Assembly: GCA_034436755.1 (NCBI GenBank)
Contig: DAOTVB010000174.1
Location: 10,538-74,537 of the forward strand
Length of the DNA stretch: 64,000 bases
From: CAKZQX01 sp034436755
GTDB lineage: Bacteria > Chloroflexota > Chloroflexia > Chloroflexales > Chloroflexaceae
Reading direction: 5' to 3'
Shown here: in pieces, positions 9,301 through 17,641 of the stretch
How positions within the stretch are numbered: the first letter of the stretch is position 1
Layout: every line of letters starts with the position of its first letter
Position numbers and translations under genes: made by a program
Notes under the pieces: generated by a model
What the model was told of the DNA's origin: nothing
The model's input: the letters and a program-made list of their open reading frames with translations, nothing else
Databases searched by the model: none

Positions 9301-10648
9301 GGCTCTGGCAGCACTGCGGGAACTGGCCGACAGCCTGGCTGATCCGCAACGCCAGATCGAGGTTGCCCTGCGCCAGGCGCACTACGCTGATGTCACCAGC
9401 GACTACCAAAGCATGACCCAGGCCGCGCAATCAGCCATCGATCTGGCCCAGGCGACCGGCAACCGTCGAGGCGAAGCGGCCGGTTATCTGCATACGGCGC
9501 GGGCACACTGGTACCAGGGCGACTATGCTGCCGCAACCGCACAGGCAACCCAGGCGTTGGAACTGGCGCACACCGCCGGCGAACAGCAATTGGAAGCGGA
9601 CTGCCTGCGCATGCTGGGGAACACCGCGCTCTACCGCAGCGACTATCCGGCAGCGCGGGTCTTCTACGAGCAGGCGCTGGCACAGCATCACGATCTGGGC
9701 GATCAGCAGGGTGCAAGTTCAACCATGAATAACCTGGGGATCGTCGCCTTTTACCAGGGTGACTATCTCACTGCCCACCACTACTATGAGCAGACGCTCC
9801 GGCTCAAGCGGATAGCCGGCGACCGTTACGGTGAGAGTCTGGCGCTACTCAACCTGGGCGAGGTCGCCGCCGTCCAGGGGGACTACACCGGAGCACACCG
9901 CTACTACGAGCAGACGTTGCGGCTTAAGCGCGACTCGGATGATCGCTATGGCGAGAGCCTGGTTCTGTTCAATCTGGGCGAGGTTGCGCTGATCCAGGGC
10001 GATTATACCGGGGCGCAACAGGACTACGAGCAGGCGCTGCGCCTCTGTCGGGCCATCGGCCATCGGCAGCAGGAGAGCTGGACGCTGGCAAAGCTGGGGT
10101 TGCTGTTTCACCATCTCAATGATGATGCGACGGCGCGGGACTACAGTCGGCAGGCGCTGCAGATGGCCCAGGAGCTGAACGACCGCAATCTGCAGGCGCT
10201 GGCGCTGACCCACCTGGGGCATGCCCTGGTCGCGCTGGAGCAGTTGGCGGATGCGACCGCAGCCTACCGGCAGGCGCTGGAACTACGGCAGGCGCTGGAG
10301 CAACCCAACCAGGCCCTGGAGCCGCTGGCCGGATTGGCACGGGTGGCATTGATCCAGGGTGATCAGGCGCAGGCGAGCCGGTATGCAACCGATCTGTTAC
10401 ATCACCTGGAGCGCGGTTCGGTAGATGGCACCGATGAACCCTTCCGTATCTACCTGACCTGCTACGAGGTATTACAGGCGCAGAACGATCCGCAGGCCGC
10501 CGCACTCCTGGAGCAGGCCTACCAACTGCTGCGCGAGCAGGCCGAACGGCTGGATGATGCGGCGGCGCAGCAGGCATTTCTAGAGCAGGTGCCTACCCAC
10601 CGGGCCCTGGTTGCCGCATGGCAGCAGGTGCAGCAGCAAAATGAGTAG
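6338..10648 (+). CDS. sAC-like class III cyclase / AAA ATPase / TPR regulator
   Basis: Multidomain signalling protein of 1436 aa. Two class III cyclase domains come first. C1 has FADISGF with metal-binding D43 and a second metal Asp D95 in FSGDAITCWF. C2 (about 270-430) lacks the first Asp but has GDKGS with K323 (purine contact) and VNLAARLM with N394 and R398 (transition-state residues). The two domains therefore complement each other to give one active site, as in soluble adenylyl cyclase (ADCY10). S387 occupies the position that is Thr or Asp in relatives, and A91 sits where sAC has a bicarbonate-contacting Lys. A P-loop ATPase follows (Walker A GEAGMGKS, 491-498), then many TPRs from about 950 onward (YYEQTLRLKR, NLGEVA). 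It probably makes cAMP under control of the STAND/TPR part. The first ATG follows the promoter closely; an ATG at codon 19 is an alternative. Confidence 0.9.
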   Translation: MPTYGSANVDQAVSIYIPMDRRQALVHGDLLPEWAAGAVLFADISGFTPLTEALLQALGPRRGAEELTHQLNRVYDALVDAVHAFGGSVIAFSGDAITCWFGEGEAAAGTTAPAALRAAACALALQQAMAAFTAVPLPAGGSVPLALKVAVAGGEVRRMLVGDPAIQQIEVMAGAPLVRMAAAEQLATSGEVLLDMPTTAHLGAAIQVAAWRNDPVTGDQFALVTQLRQPVAPTPWPALPNAALTATQVRPWMLPAIYERLQEGLGEFLTELRPVVVLFLRFAGLDYDGDPAAGAKLDRYICWAQHVLARYEGALMHLTIGDKGSYFFAAFGAPIAHEDDPRRAVMAALDLRTPPAHLGFTPTVQIGISQGTMRTGTYGGSTSRTYSVLGDEVNLAARLMQHAAPGEVLTSGHVQRAVSAAFVWEVPPPIQVKGKRWPVPIARVVRAQATWSTGIKYAGMLIGRAAEVSQALQALQPILQGQRAGLLYIFGEAGMGKSRLADELRRQPEYQQRLQWLFCPADELLRQSLNPFRAWLRVYFNQDSEGAEAENKTRFTAVLDALIAQLRAVGEQPDPAATGRPVQDQRRTPAPIQPFVHADMPTRVALADEIERTRSFLGALVDLRWDDSLYAQLDPKLRFENTLVALKTLILAESLRRPLVLHLESAHLLDADSGHFLQVLTRATDSYPFAVVLTSRYRDDGSRVMLPVDTDVPQQVVDLRGLDADGVRTLAAQILGGRIDADLARFLVARTNGNPFFVEQLALDLRERGLLTTYTAPQPDGTGSQLYVSFVAEEQAPALPDSINAVLVTRLDRLATQVRVVVQTAAILGQEFEVQVLALMLRHDPDLPRKLQQAEAAAVWQPLSELRYLFSHALLRDAAYAVQLETRLRELHALAGTALEQLYAADPAPHAADLTYHYQRAADPIREWRYARMAGEYAATRFANADAVRYFSRALELTPPEDHAGRYALLWAREQVHDRQGDRDAQRQALAALRELADSLADPQRQIEVALRQAHYADVTSDYQSMTQAAQSAIDLAQATGNRRGEAAGYLHTARAHWYQGDYAAATAQATQALELAHTAGEQQLEADCLRMLGNTALYRSDYPAARVFYEQALAQHHDLGDQQGASSTMNNLGIVAFYQGDYLTAHHYYEQTLRLKRIAGDRYGESLALLNLGEVAAVQGDYTGAHRYYEQTLRLKRDSDDRYGESLVLFNLGEVALIQGDYTGAQQDYEQALRLCRAIGHRQQESWTLAKLGLLFHHLNDDATARDYSRQALQMAQELNDRNLQALALTHLGHALVALEQLADATAAYRQALELRQALEQPNQALEPLAGLARVALIQGDQAQASRYATDLLHHLERGSVDGTDEPFRIYLTCYEVLQAQNDPQAAALLEQAYQLLREQAERLDDAAAQQAFLEQVPTHRALVAAWQQVQQQNE

Positions 10649-10684
10649 AAAATCCGTACACCGCACAAGGAAGGAGAGAGAACG

Positions 10685-13600
10685 ATGCAGCAGCATTCTC
10701 AAGCAAGGCCGACCCGACCGGCCGGCAGCCATGGGGTAAAGCGCCCGGCCTGGCACCGGCTGATCATCCTGATATTGCCGGCAATTCTGACGTCTTATCT
10801 GGTAGTACCGCAGCTCGTTACCCACGCAGAACCCCTTGCCACTATCACCACCGGCGCGGACAGTGGCCCGAACAGCTTGCGGGATGCCATTGGCAGGGCA
10901 AACGACTCTCTCGGCCCGGATACCATTACCTTTGCCATCACTGATCCGGCCTATCGCACCAGTACCGGGACATACCGCATTACGCTGGATACGCCGCTGC
11001 CGGTGATTACCGAAACGATTACTATTGACGCCACAACCAATTCCGGGTTTGACGGTACGCCCGTGGTTGAGATCTATGGTGCATCAATAGATGGCTCCGG
11101 TTCCGGATTGACGCTGGAGGCCGACGACAGCACAATCCAGGGATTAGAGCTTACCAAGTTTGATCAGCACGGCATTGAGATCATAGGCGATAATAACCGC
11201 ATCATCAGCAATACCCTGAGCCTGAACGGGGGCGATGGTGTGCGCGTCACTACGGGTGTTAACAACACCATCCGCAGTGCGACGTATGTTAATGATGGTC
11301 TGGGCATTAACCTGGGTGAGGGAGACGGGCCAACGCCCAATGATCCGGGCGATACGGATACCGGCGCGAATAACCTGCAGAATGCGCCGGTACTGCTGGC
11401 GGCCACACCCGGCGACGGCACACTTACTGTTAGTGGTCGCCTCAACAGTAGTTCAAACAAACCGTTTACGGTAGATATCTTCGCCAACTCTTCCTGTAGC
11501 AGAACCGGAATAAACAGTGATGAGGGCGATGCCTTCCTGGACAGCACCACGGTGACCACCGATGCCCGTGGGGATGCGACCTTCACGACTACCCTGACTG
11601 ACACGTTCTTCTTTCCAGCGGTGATTGCCACCGTAACCGACCCGGACGGCAATACCTCCGAGTTCTCAAACTGTCTGCGGGTTACAGCGGGAAATAATAT
11701 CTGGCCCACCGCCACCCGGCTAAACCTGACGGGCGACCCGCTAAACGCCACTGTCCCGCTGAGCGCCACCGTTAGTGACTACCTGACGCTGGCGGGCCAG
11801 TCGCGCTGGTACAAGTTTGCGGTCCAACCGGATAGCCGCGCCGGCATCAGCCTGGAAGGGATTGAGGGCTCAGGTCTCCCGGCCAACTATGATCTGACAG
11901 TCTATACCGATATTGCCGCAGCCTATGCCGAAATCAGCGGCGCGGATGATCTGGCAGATTTAGCCCGCCTGACCGCCGATGGTAACACCGGCGACAACAA
12001 CCTTGATCCGCTTGCGCCCGATGCTCTCAGTCCGCAGGTGTTGAGCCCGGAAGCGTTTACACCGGAAGCGTTTGCACCGGAGAATTACAGTTCGGCGGTA
12101 ATTGCGCCGCAGGCATTCTCGCCGCAGGCATTCTCGCCGCAGGCGTTCTCGCCGCAGGCGTTCTCGCCGCAGGCATTCTCCGGCGACCCGGAAGCCTACG
12201 CCGGTGCGCAGAGCCAGAGTCTAATCGGCATCTCGGCGGCGGATGGCACGGCCCACGAAACGGTTACGGTCAATACCTGGAACAACCAGGGCGATTTTTA
12301 TGTGCGCGTCACCGGGCGCAACGGGGCGTTTGATCCCAGTGGCGAGTATACGCTCAAAGTCACGCTGGAGACCGGCCAGTGCAGCAGTGTCGCGCCGGTG
12401 ACAGCGGCGGCCACCCTTACCGCCGGCGCGGGCAACTACCGCACGATCATTCTGACCGATCTGGCGCGGATGGCGGGAAGCAGCGCGGAGAAGAGCACGC
12501 TGCAGGAGCGCCTCGCTACCCTGGCGGCTCGCCCCGAAGTGCAGGGCGTGGTGGTCGATATTACGACCGAGCAGCGCGTGCAGGCAGCGCGGGCGCAGTC
12601 CGATGCCAACCCGGCCTGCCCCTTTGCCCAGAACCTGCATGCTACCGAAATCAAGTCAATCATTGATCGCTACCGCGCGTTGAACCCGCTGGAGTATGTA
12701 GTGCTGGTGGGCAACGACGATGTTATTCCCTACTTCCGCTCCCCCGATCAGGCTCCGCTCGGCCCCGAATCCGATTTTATTGCCCCGGTGCAGGACAATA
12801 CCTCCTCACAGTCCAGCCTGCGGTTAAACTACATCCTCAGCCAGGATGCCTACGGCGCGGAGACCAGCATCGCCTCCGGCAGTGATGAGTTGCCCATTCC
12901 CGATCTGGCGGTGGGCCGGCTGGTCGAGACCGCCGCCGATGCCACAACCATGCTGGATGCCTATCTCAGCACCGAGGGCGGCGTGGTCGCCACACCGACA
13001 CGGGCCCTGGTCACCGGCTACGACTTTATGACCGATGCAGCCGAGGCAGTCCAGGCCGAACTGGAGGCCGGGATGGGCCAACCGGCCAGCACGCTGATCG
13101 CCGCGCGCGGCCTGGCTCCCGCCGAGTCCTGGACCGCTGACGATCTGCGGACGGCGCTGCTGGAGCAGGGCCGCCACGATCTGATCTTCCTGGCGGGCCA
13201 TTTCCACGCCAGCAGCACGCTGGCGGCGGATCATGTTACCACCCTGGCAGCCGGTAGCGTCGTCACTTCCGCGCTGGATATGACCAACAGCATTATCTTC
13301 AGTCAGGGCTGCCACTCCGGCTACAATATCGTCAATGAGCATGGCATCCCGCAGGTCACCCGCGAACCGGACTGGGCGCAGGCCTTTGCACGCAAGGGCG
13401 CAACCCTGATCGGCGGCACCGGCTATCAGTATGGCGATACCGAGTTTGTGGCCTACAACGAACAACTGTATGTCGAGTTCAGTAAGCAGTTGCGCACCGG
13501 CAGCGGCCCGGTCGCCGTGGGCAAGGCGCTGGTCGCGGCCAAACAGGCCTACCTGGCCGCCACGCCCCAGCTTGAAGGCATTGACGATAAGACTGTGCGC

Positions 13601-15247
13601 ATTCCGACGCTGTTTGGCCTGCCGATGCTCAGTGTCGATCTGCCGGGCGCACGCATCACGCCGGCGGTCCAGCCGGCAAATGTCCCTGCCGTGACCGACT
13701 ACAGCGTAGACCCCGGCCAGACGCTGGGGCTACAGTATGCCGACCTGAGCCTGACGCCCTCCCTGACCGAGGAGACGGTGACGCTCACCAGTGTCACCAC
13801 GCCCACGCAGACCTTCACCGCCGGCTATCTCACCGGCAGCATGGGCGTGGTGGTCCGGCCCGGTGAGCCGGTCCTACCGCTGGAAACCCGCAATGTCGGC
13901 GTGTCCGGCACCCTGCTGCGCGGTGTCGGTTTCCGGGGCGGCAGCTACCAGGATACACCGAATGTACGGCCGCTGGTTGGCGCACCCGCCACCGAAATTC
14001 GCGGCGTGCAGGTCGGGTTTGACTCCGACTACTTCTTCCCGGAGCAACCCTGGCATGTCAACTATATTGATCTGCTCTCCGATCCGACGGGCGGGCAGAC
14101 CGAACTACAGGTTACGCCGATGCAGTTCCAGGCCGGCGCGCCGGGCACCGCAACCGGCACGCGCCGCCAGTTTACCGGGATGAACTTCCGCCTCTTCTAC
14201 AGCAACAACATCCAGCGTTATGGCGGCAACACCCCGGCCCTCTCCGCGCCACCCACCATCGCGGTGATCCAGGCCGAGCCGGAAACCGATCAGGTCAATT
14301 TCAGCGTTACCGTGACGGGTGATCCCGCCGCCGGCATTCAGGAGGTCTGGATCACCTACACCGCCACGGGTGGATCGCTGGCCGGAACCTGGCAATCGCT
14401 GGATCTGACCCGGAGCAACGACGATTCGCAAGTGTGGGAAGGCACGCTCCCCCTCAACGGAACCGCCGCAGCGGACCTGCGCTACATGGTGCAGGCGGTA
14501 AACGGCACGGGTCTGGTGACACGCAGCGACAATGCCGGAGCCTACTACACACCGGGAGTTGATCCGGGAGCCGGCACCACCTCCTCCAATCAGCAGGCGA
14601 CCAGCATCAGCCTGGATACACGACCGGCGAGCGGCGCATACGGCACCCGGCTACCGCTCACCGCCACGCTGACCAGCAATGGCACACCGCTGGCCGATCA
14701 GCGCGTCACTTTTGTGCTGGGAACGCAGCGCGTGTCGGGCCGCACCAATCAGAATGGGCAGGCCCGCGTTTTGCTGCGGCTCCTCAGCCCGCCGGACGAC
14801 TACAGCCTCAACGCCGTCTTTGCCGGGACATCCGCCTATGGTCCTGCGGCGGGAGAAGCAACGCCGTTCACCATCACAAAGCAGGATACCATACTCACGC
14901 TAACATCGGACCCCGATGCGCTCCTGGTCGCCACGCTGCAGGATGCACAGGGCCAGCCGATTGCCTATCGCACGATCTTCCTGATCGTGACCGGGAACGG
15001 CGGGACAGCACAGATAACGGTGATAACGGACTATGCCGGCCAGGCGTTGCTTACCGATCAGGATCTGGCGCTTGCGACGCTATCGGCGGGTGAGTATACT
15101 GTCACGGCCTACTTTAGCGGCACAATCCCGCTACCCGCAGCATCACTGACGCTGGACGACCAGACCTACAATCCGGCCAGGGCCGGCGGCACCCTGACCG
15201 TGCCACCAAAGCTACTCTGGTTGCCGCTGGTTACGGCGGCACGGTAG
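10685..15247 (+). CDS. Secreted multidomain C25-like (clan CD) cysteine protease
   Basis: Exported 1520-aa protein. Strong ribosome site GGAAGGAGAG upstream; signal peptide about residues 22-47 (LIILILPAILTSYL). Residues 50-230 are beta-helix-like (NSLRDAIGRAND). About 330-560 resembles a PPC-type beta-sandwich interrupted by a Pro/Gln/Ala/Phe repeat (SPQAF x5). About 570-1010 is a gingipain-like peptidase: LAGHFHAS carries the likely catalytic H839 and FSQGCHSGY the nucleophile C876, 37 residues apart. The C-terminal 450 aa form Ig-like domains, and the protein ends LLWLPLVTAAR, a variant of the shared C-terminal tail. Inferred role: an extracellular Arg/Lys-type or other endopeptidase acting on the cell surface or on prey protein; specificity cannot be read. 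It follows the cyclase gene by 36 bp, so co-transcription is possible. Confidence 0.85.
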   Translation: MQQHSQARPTRPAGSHGVKRPAWHRLIILILPAILTSYLVVPQLVTHAEPLATITTGADSGPNSLRDAIGRANDSLGPDTITFAITDPAYRTSTGTYRITLDTPLPVITETITIDATTNSGFDGTPVVEIYGASIDGSGSGLTLEADDSTIQGLELTKFDQHGIEIIGDNNRIISNTLSLNGGDGVRVTTGVNNTIRSATYVNDGLGINLGEGDGPTPNDPGDTDTGANNLQNAPVLLAATPGDGTLTVSGRLNSSSNKPFTVDIFANSSCSRTGINSDEGDAFLDSTTVTTDARGDATFTTTLTDTFFFPAVIATVTDPDGNTSEFSNCLRVTAGNNIWPTATRLNLTGDPLNATVPLSATVSDYLTLAGQSRWYKFAVQPDSRAGISLEGIEGSGLPANYDLTVYTDIAAAYAEISGADDLADLARLTADGNTGDNNLDPLAPDALSPQVLSPEAFTPEAFAPENYSSAVIAPQAFSPQAFSPQAFSPQAFSPQAFSGDPEAYAGAQSQSLIGISAADGTAHETVTVNTWNNQGDFYVRVTGRNGAFDPSGEYTLKVTLETGQCSSVAPVTAAATLTAGAGNYRTIILTDLARMAGSSAEKSTLQERLATLAARPEVQGVVVDITTEQRVQAARAQSDANPACPFAQNLHATEIKSIIDRYRALNPLEYVVLVGNDDVIPYFRSPDQAPLGPESDFIAPVQDNTSSQSSLRLNYILSQDAYGAETSIASGSDELPIPDLAVGRLVETAADATTMLDAYLSTEGGVVATPTRALVTGYDFMTDAAEAVQAELEAGMGQPASTLIAARGLAPAESWTADDLRTALLEQGRHDLIFLAGHFHASSTLAADHVTTLAAGSVVTSALDMTNSIIFSQGCHSGYNIVNEHGIPQVTREPDWAQAFARKGATLIGGTGYQYGDTEFVAYNEQLYVEFSKQLRTGSGPVAVGKALVAAKQAYLAATPQLEGIDDKTVRIPTLFGLPMLSVDLPGARITPAVQPANVPAVTDYSVDPGQTLGLQYADLSLTPSLTEETVTLTSVTTPTQTFTAGYLTGSMGVVVRPGEPVLPLETRNVGVSGTLLRGVGFRGGSYQDTPNVRPLVGAPATEIRGVQVGFDSDYFFPEQPWHVNYIDLLSDPTGGQTELQVTPMQFQAGAPGTATGTRRQFTGMNFRLFYSNNIQRYGGNTPALSAPPTIAVIQAEPETDQVNFSVTVTGDPAAGIQEVWITYTATGGSLAGTWQSLDLTRSNDDSQVWEGTLPLNGTAAADLRYMVQAVNGTGLVTRSDNAGAYYTPGVDPGAGTTSSNQQATSISLDTRPASGAYGTRLPLTATLTSNGTPLADQRVTFVLGTQRVSGRTNQNGQARVLLRLLSPPDDYSLNAVFAGTSAYGPAAGEATPFTITKQDTILTLTSDPDALLVATLQDAQGQPIAYRTIFLIVTGNGGTAQITVITDYAGQALLTDQDLALATLSAGEYTVTAYFSGTIPLPAASLTLDDQTYNPARAGGTLTVPPKLLWLPLVTAAR
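12106..12180 (+). repeat. Five 15-bp tandem repeats inside the protease gene
   Basis: Five in-frame copies of GCCGCAGGC(A/G)TTCTC encode PQAFS x5. Degenerate copies upstream (PEAFTPEAFAPE) continue the pattern. Copies vary only at synonymous positions, showing recent expansion of a protein linker. Confidence 0.9.
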
Positions 15248-15331
15248 AATAGAGCCGTTGGCCGACAACATAGCTGGTGCCGCCGCTGGATAAATATCCC
15301 GGCGGCCCGAACACTGACGGAGGTAGAACTA

Positions 15332-16177
15332 TTGAACACAGTACGCGAACACCGCAGACTCATTGGACACACGCGCATGCTGATCATGCTGCTACTCTGC
15401 CTTGTGGCCCTGAGCGGTACCCCGGCGACGACGCACATCACCCGGGCGAACGATGATCCGGCACCCGCCGCCGGAGAGAACCGGGTGTTCCTGCCACTGC
15501 TGGTTGCGGGCGGGACAACCAGTGATCCGGCGCAACCGGAACTTCTGCCGGGCCTGCCGTTCGACCCGACCGAAACCCGCACGGGTGAGGGCACCTTCTA
15601 CGATGTCACCGATGTGGTGAACTGCGGGCTGCCCGTCCCGGCGGACAAGATGATTGGCGCGATGAACAACAGTGACTATGCCAATGCCTGGCTCTGTGGT
15701 GCATTTGTGGAAGTGACCGGCCCCAAAGGGACGATTACTATTCAGATCGTGGACCGCTGCCCCGAGTGTGCCCCCGGCGATATCGACCTGAGCGCGGAAG
15801 CCTTTGCCAAAATCGCCGAGCCGGTGCAGGGACGGGTTGACATCAGTTGGCGGGTAATCAGCCCGAATATCGGCAACCCGGTGGTCTATCGCTTCAAGGA
15901 GGGCAGTAACCAGTGGTGGACCGCGATCCAGATCCGCAACCATCGCAACCCGATTCACAAAGTTGAATATCAGGATAGCAATGGGCAGTTCCGGGCGATC
16001 CCCCGGGAGAACTACAACTACTTTGTGGCGGATTCGTCCGTGGGCAATGAGATGGGCCCCGGCCCCTATACCCTGCGCATCACCGATATCTACGGTCACA
16101 CCCTGACCGACAGCGGGATCAGTCTGGTTGTTGCCGGCGAGGTGTCCGGCAGCGGCCAGTTCCCCAAAGTGCCGTGA
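15332..16177 (+). CDS. Secreted bacterial expansin (RlpA-like DPBB + CBM63-like)
   Basis: Exported 281-aa protein. The start is TTG at 15332: GGAGG lies 8 nt upstream and no in-frame ATG precedes the signal peptide (MLIMLLLCLVALSGTPATTH). Residues about 85-180 form a double-psi beta-barrel with GEGTFYDVTDVVNCG and DRCPECAPGDIDLS, including the conserved Asp of bacterial expansins. Residues about 185-275 (VVYRFKEGSNQWWTAIQIRN.., ending TLTDSGISL) match the cellulose-binding D2 domain with surface Trp residues. Expansins loosen cellulose or peptidoglycan networks without hydrolysis. After the signal peptide comes NRVFLPLLVAGG, the same LPL motif other exoproteins here carry at the C-terminus, which is odd. 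It sits directly after the protease gene on the same strand. Confidence 0.88.
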   Translation: MNTVREHRRLIGHTRMLIMLLLCLVALSGTPATTHITRANDDPAPAAGENRVFLPLLVAGGTTSDPAQPELLPGLPFDPTETRTGEGTFYDVTDVVNCGLPVPADKMIGAMNNSDYANAWLCGAFVEVTGPKGTITIQIVDRCPECAPGDIDLSAEAFAKIAEPVQGRVDISWRVISPNIGNPVVYRFKEGSNQWWTAIQIRNHRNPIHKVEYQDSNGQFRAIPRENYNYFVADSSVGNEMGPGPYTLRITDIYGHTLTDSGISLVVAGEVSGSGQFPKVP

Positions 16178-16183
16178 TCCGCG

Positions 16184-16216
16184 CGTGCGGGCGGCAGCCA
16201 TGCTACCGCCCGCACG
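16184..16216 (+). terminator. Hairpin after the expansin gene
   Basis: CGTGCGGGCGG (16184-16194) pairs exactly with CCGCCCGCACG (16206-16216), 6 nt after the stop codon. There is no strong U-tract, so it is terminator-like or an mRNA-stabilising hairpin. Confidence 0.5.
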
Positions 16217-16232
16217 CCGCCTGCGTGACCTA

Positions 16233-16405
16233 CAATGTTTTAGAAAATAGTCCGAATATGCCATCCGGGAGTCCCGGCTTGAGCCGGTTGAATGCCTGCC
16301 TCGGCAGCGGCATACTGTCGGGAACGCCGGGACCGGCTGAAGCCGGGACTCCTGCGCGGCGATATCTGGATTAAACATTCAAAGTTCTTCAGGCGGCACT
16401 ACGAT
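16233..16405. repeat. Palindromic dispersed repeat, copy B
   Basis: The left outer arm (AGAAAATAGTCCGAATATG) is followed by the core GGGAGTCCCGGCTTGAGCCG .. CCGGCTGAAGCCGGGACTCC. The right arm is GATATCTGGATTAAACATTC, then TTCAGGCGGCACTACGA. Same family and order of parts as copy A. It fills most of the gap between the expansin and kinase-like genes. Confidence 0.75.
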
Positions 16406-16571
16406 AGTATTCCAGACGCCTCGCAGCAACTCCTGCTACCTTCGGCTACCTACCGATCCCCATACTATTCACCCCCTCCATTCACCTTCCGGTTGCTGAC
16501 ACTTCACCCCCTGCTCAGCTACACTACAGCCAGGTATCAGCTTATAGCTTCTAGAACACAGGGAAGAGCTT

Positions 16572-17618
16572 ATGAATGGAGAAACCGTTCAGTCAAGCGG
16601 CCCGGCGCTCTGTATCATCAACCGGCCATCCGGGACCGGGCGGACGGCGACAGAAATTAGCCGGCTGCGGCAAGCATTTCGCGCCTGGTTTGGCTCACGT
16701 TCCGAGCATGTCTTTGCCATTGTCGAAAACCATGCGCAGGTGACGCAGCAGACCGAGGCATTCTTGCAGGCACACGACGGTGCCGGATTGCTGCTGGCCG
16801 GCGGCGGCGGCGGCACTACCCGCGCGCTGATCCAGGGTCTGTTCAACGCCGTGGAGCGGGGGAGCGCGCAACCGGAAGCGGTTCGCCTGGGACTGTTGCG
16901 GCTGGGGTCGGGCAACCTGCTGGCCCGCAAACTGCGCATACCGGCCGCACCGCTGGAAGCGCTTCCCCAGATCGCTGCGGCCCACCGCGCTGAACAGACA
17001 ACGCCGGTCTGTGTGTACCGCTGTGTGATGCGCGATCCCGACGGCCGAACACGTCCGCTGTACGGCCTGACACTCGGCGGACTGGGGCAGTTCGGGCGGG
17101 TTCCCGGCGATATTGCCCGCTGGTCCGCGCCGCTGCAGGCGCTGCAACGTGGGCTTCTACGACACGTTCCGCTGGAGACGCAGACAACGCTGCGCTATCT
17201 GGCCTTCACGCTGGCACGCCACCTGCGCTGCCTGCTCCAGCCCACGCAGACCGAGTTGATCGCTATTGAGCAGGCGGGCCGACGCACGCAGTTGCGCCTG
17301 CTGAGCGGCATGTTGCTGAACTTTGATGCACCGCAGTTCCCACTCTCCAGCAGATGCACGCCGGGCGAACTGCGGCTGCGGCTGGCCTGCCTGCCGTTTG
17401 TGCGGCGCAGTCAGGCTATCCGGGATCTGGTGAGTCGGCGCAGCCTGGTGCGGCACCTGCATAGCTACGACATTACCTCCGCCAACCCGGTGACGATCCG
17501 GTTGCTGGAGCGCCCCGCAACCCGCCTGGCCCTGGATGAAGACACCTTTGTTGCCCCCGCCCACATCCGGTTCGAGATCGCCGGCCTGGTCCGCTGTGTC
17601 ACCCTGACAACGGATTGA
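16572..17618 (+). CDS. Diacylglycerol-kinase-like protein with altered ATP motif
   Basis: 348-aa protein with the layout of bacterial DAGK/YegS lipid kinases: INRPSGTGR near the N-terminus (the usual N-x-x-SG-x-G), a glycine-rich motif at about residues 75-85, then LGLLRLGSGNLLARKL in place of the usual P-x-GT-x-N-D-x-AR. The family phosphorylates diacylglycerol or related lipids at the membrane. The signature GGDGT reads GGGGT here, so the Asp that normally helps bind Mg-ATP is missing. That suggests a changed substrate or loss of catalysis. GGGAAGAG lies 5-6 nt before the ATG. It is followed 23 bp later by the kinase/methyltransferase fusion, probably in one operon. Confidence 0.7.
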   Translation: MNGETVQSSGPALCIINRPSGTGRTATEISRLRQAFRAWFGSRSEHVFAIVENHAQVTQQTEAFLQAHDGAGLLLAGGGGGTTRALIQGLFNAVERGSAQPEAVRLGLLRLGSGNLLARKLRIPAAPLEALPQIAAAHRAEQTTPVCVYRCVMRDPDGRTRPLYGLTLGGLGQFGRVPGDIARWSAPLQALQRGLLRHVPLETQTTLRYLAFTLARHLRCLLQPTQTELIAIEQAGRRTQLRLLSGMLLNFDAPQFPLSSRCTPGELRLRLACLPFVRRSQAIRDLVSRRSLVRHLHSYDITSANPVTIRLLERPATRLALDEDTFVAPAHIRFEIAGLVRCVTLTTD

Positions 17619-17641
17619 TATCACATACAACGGAGGAAACC

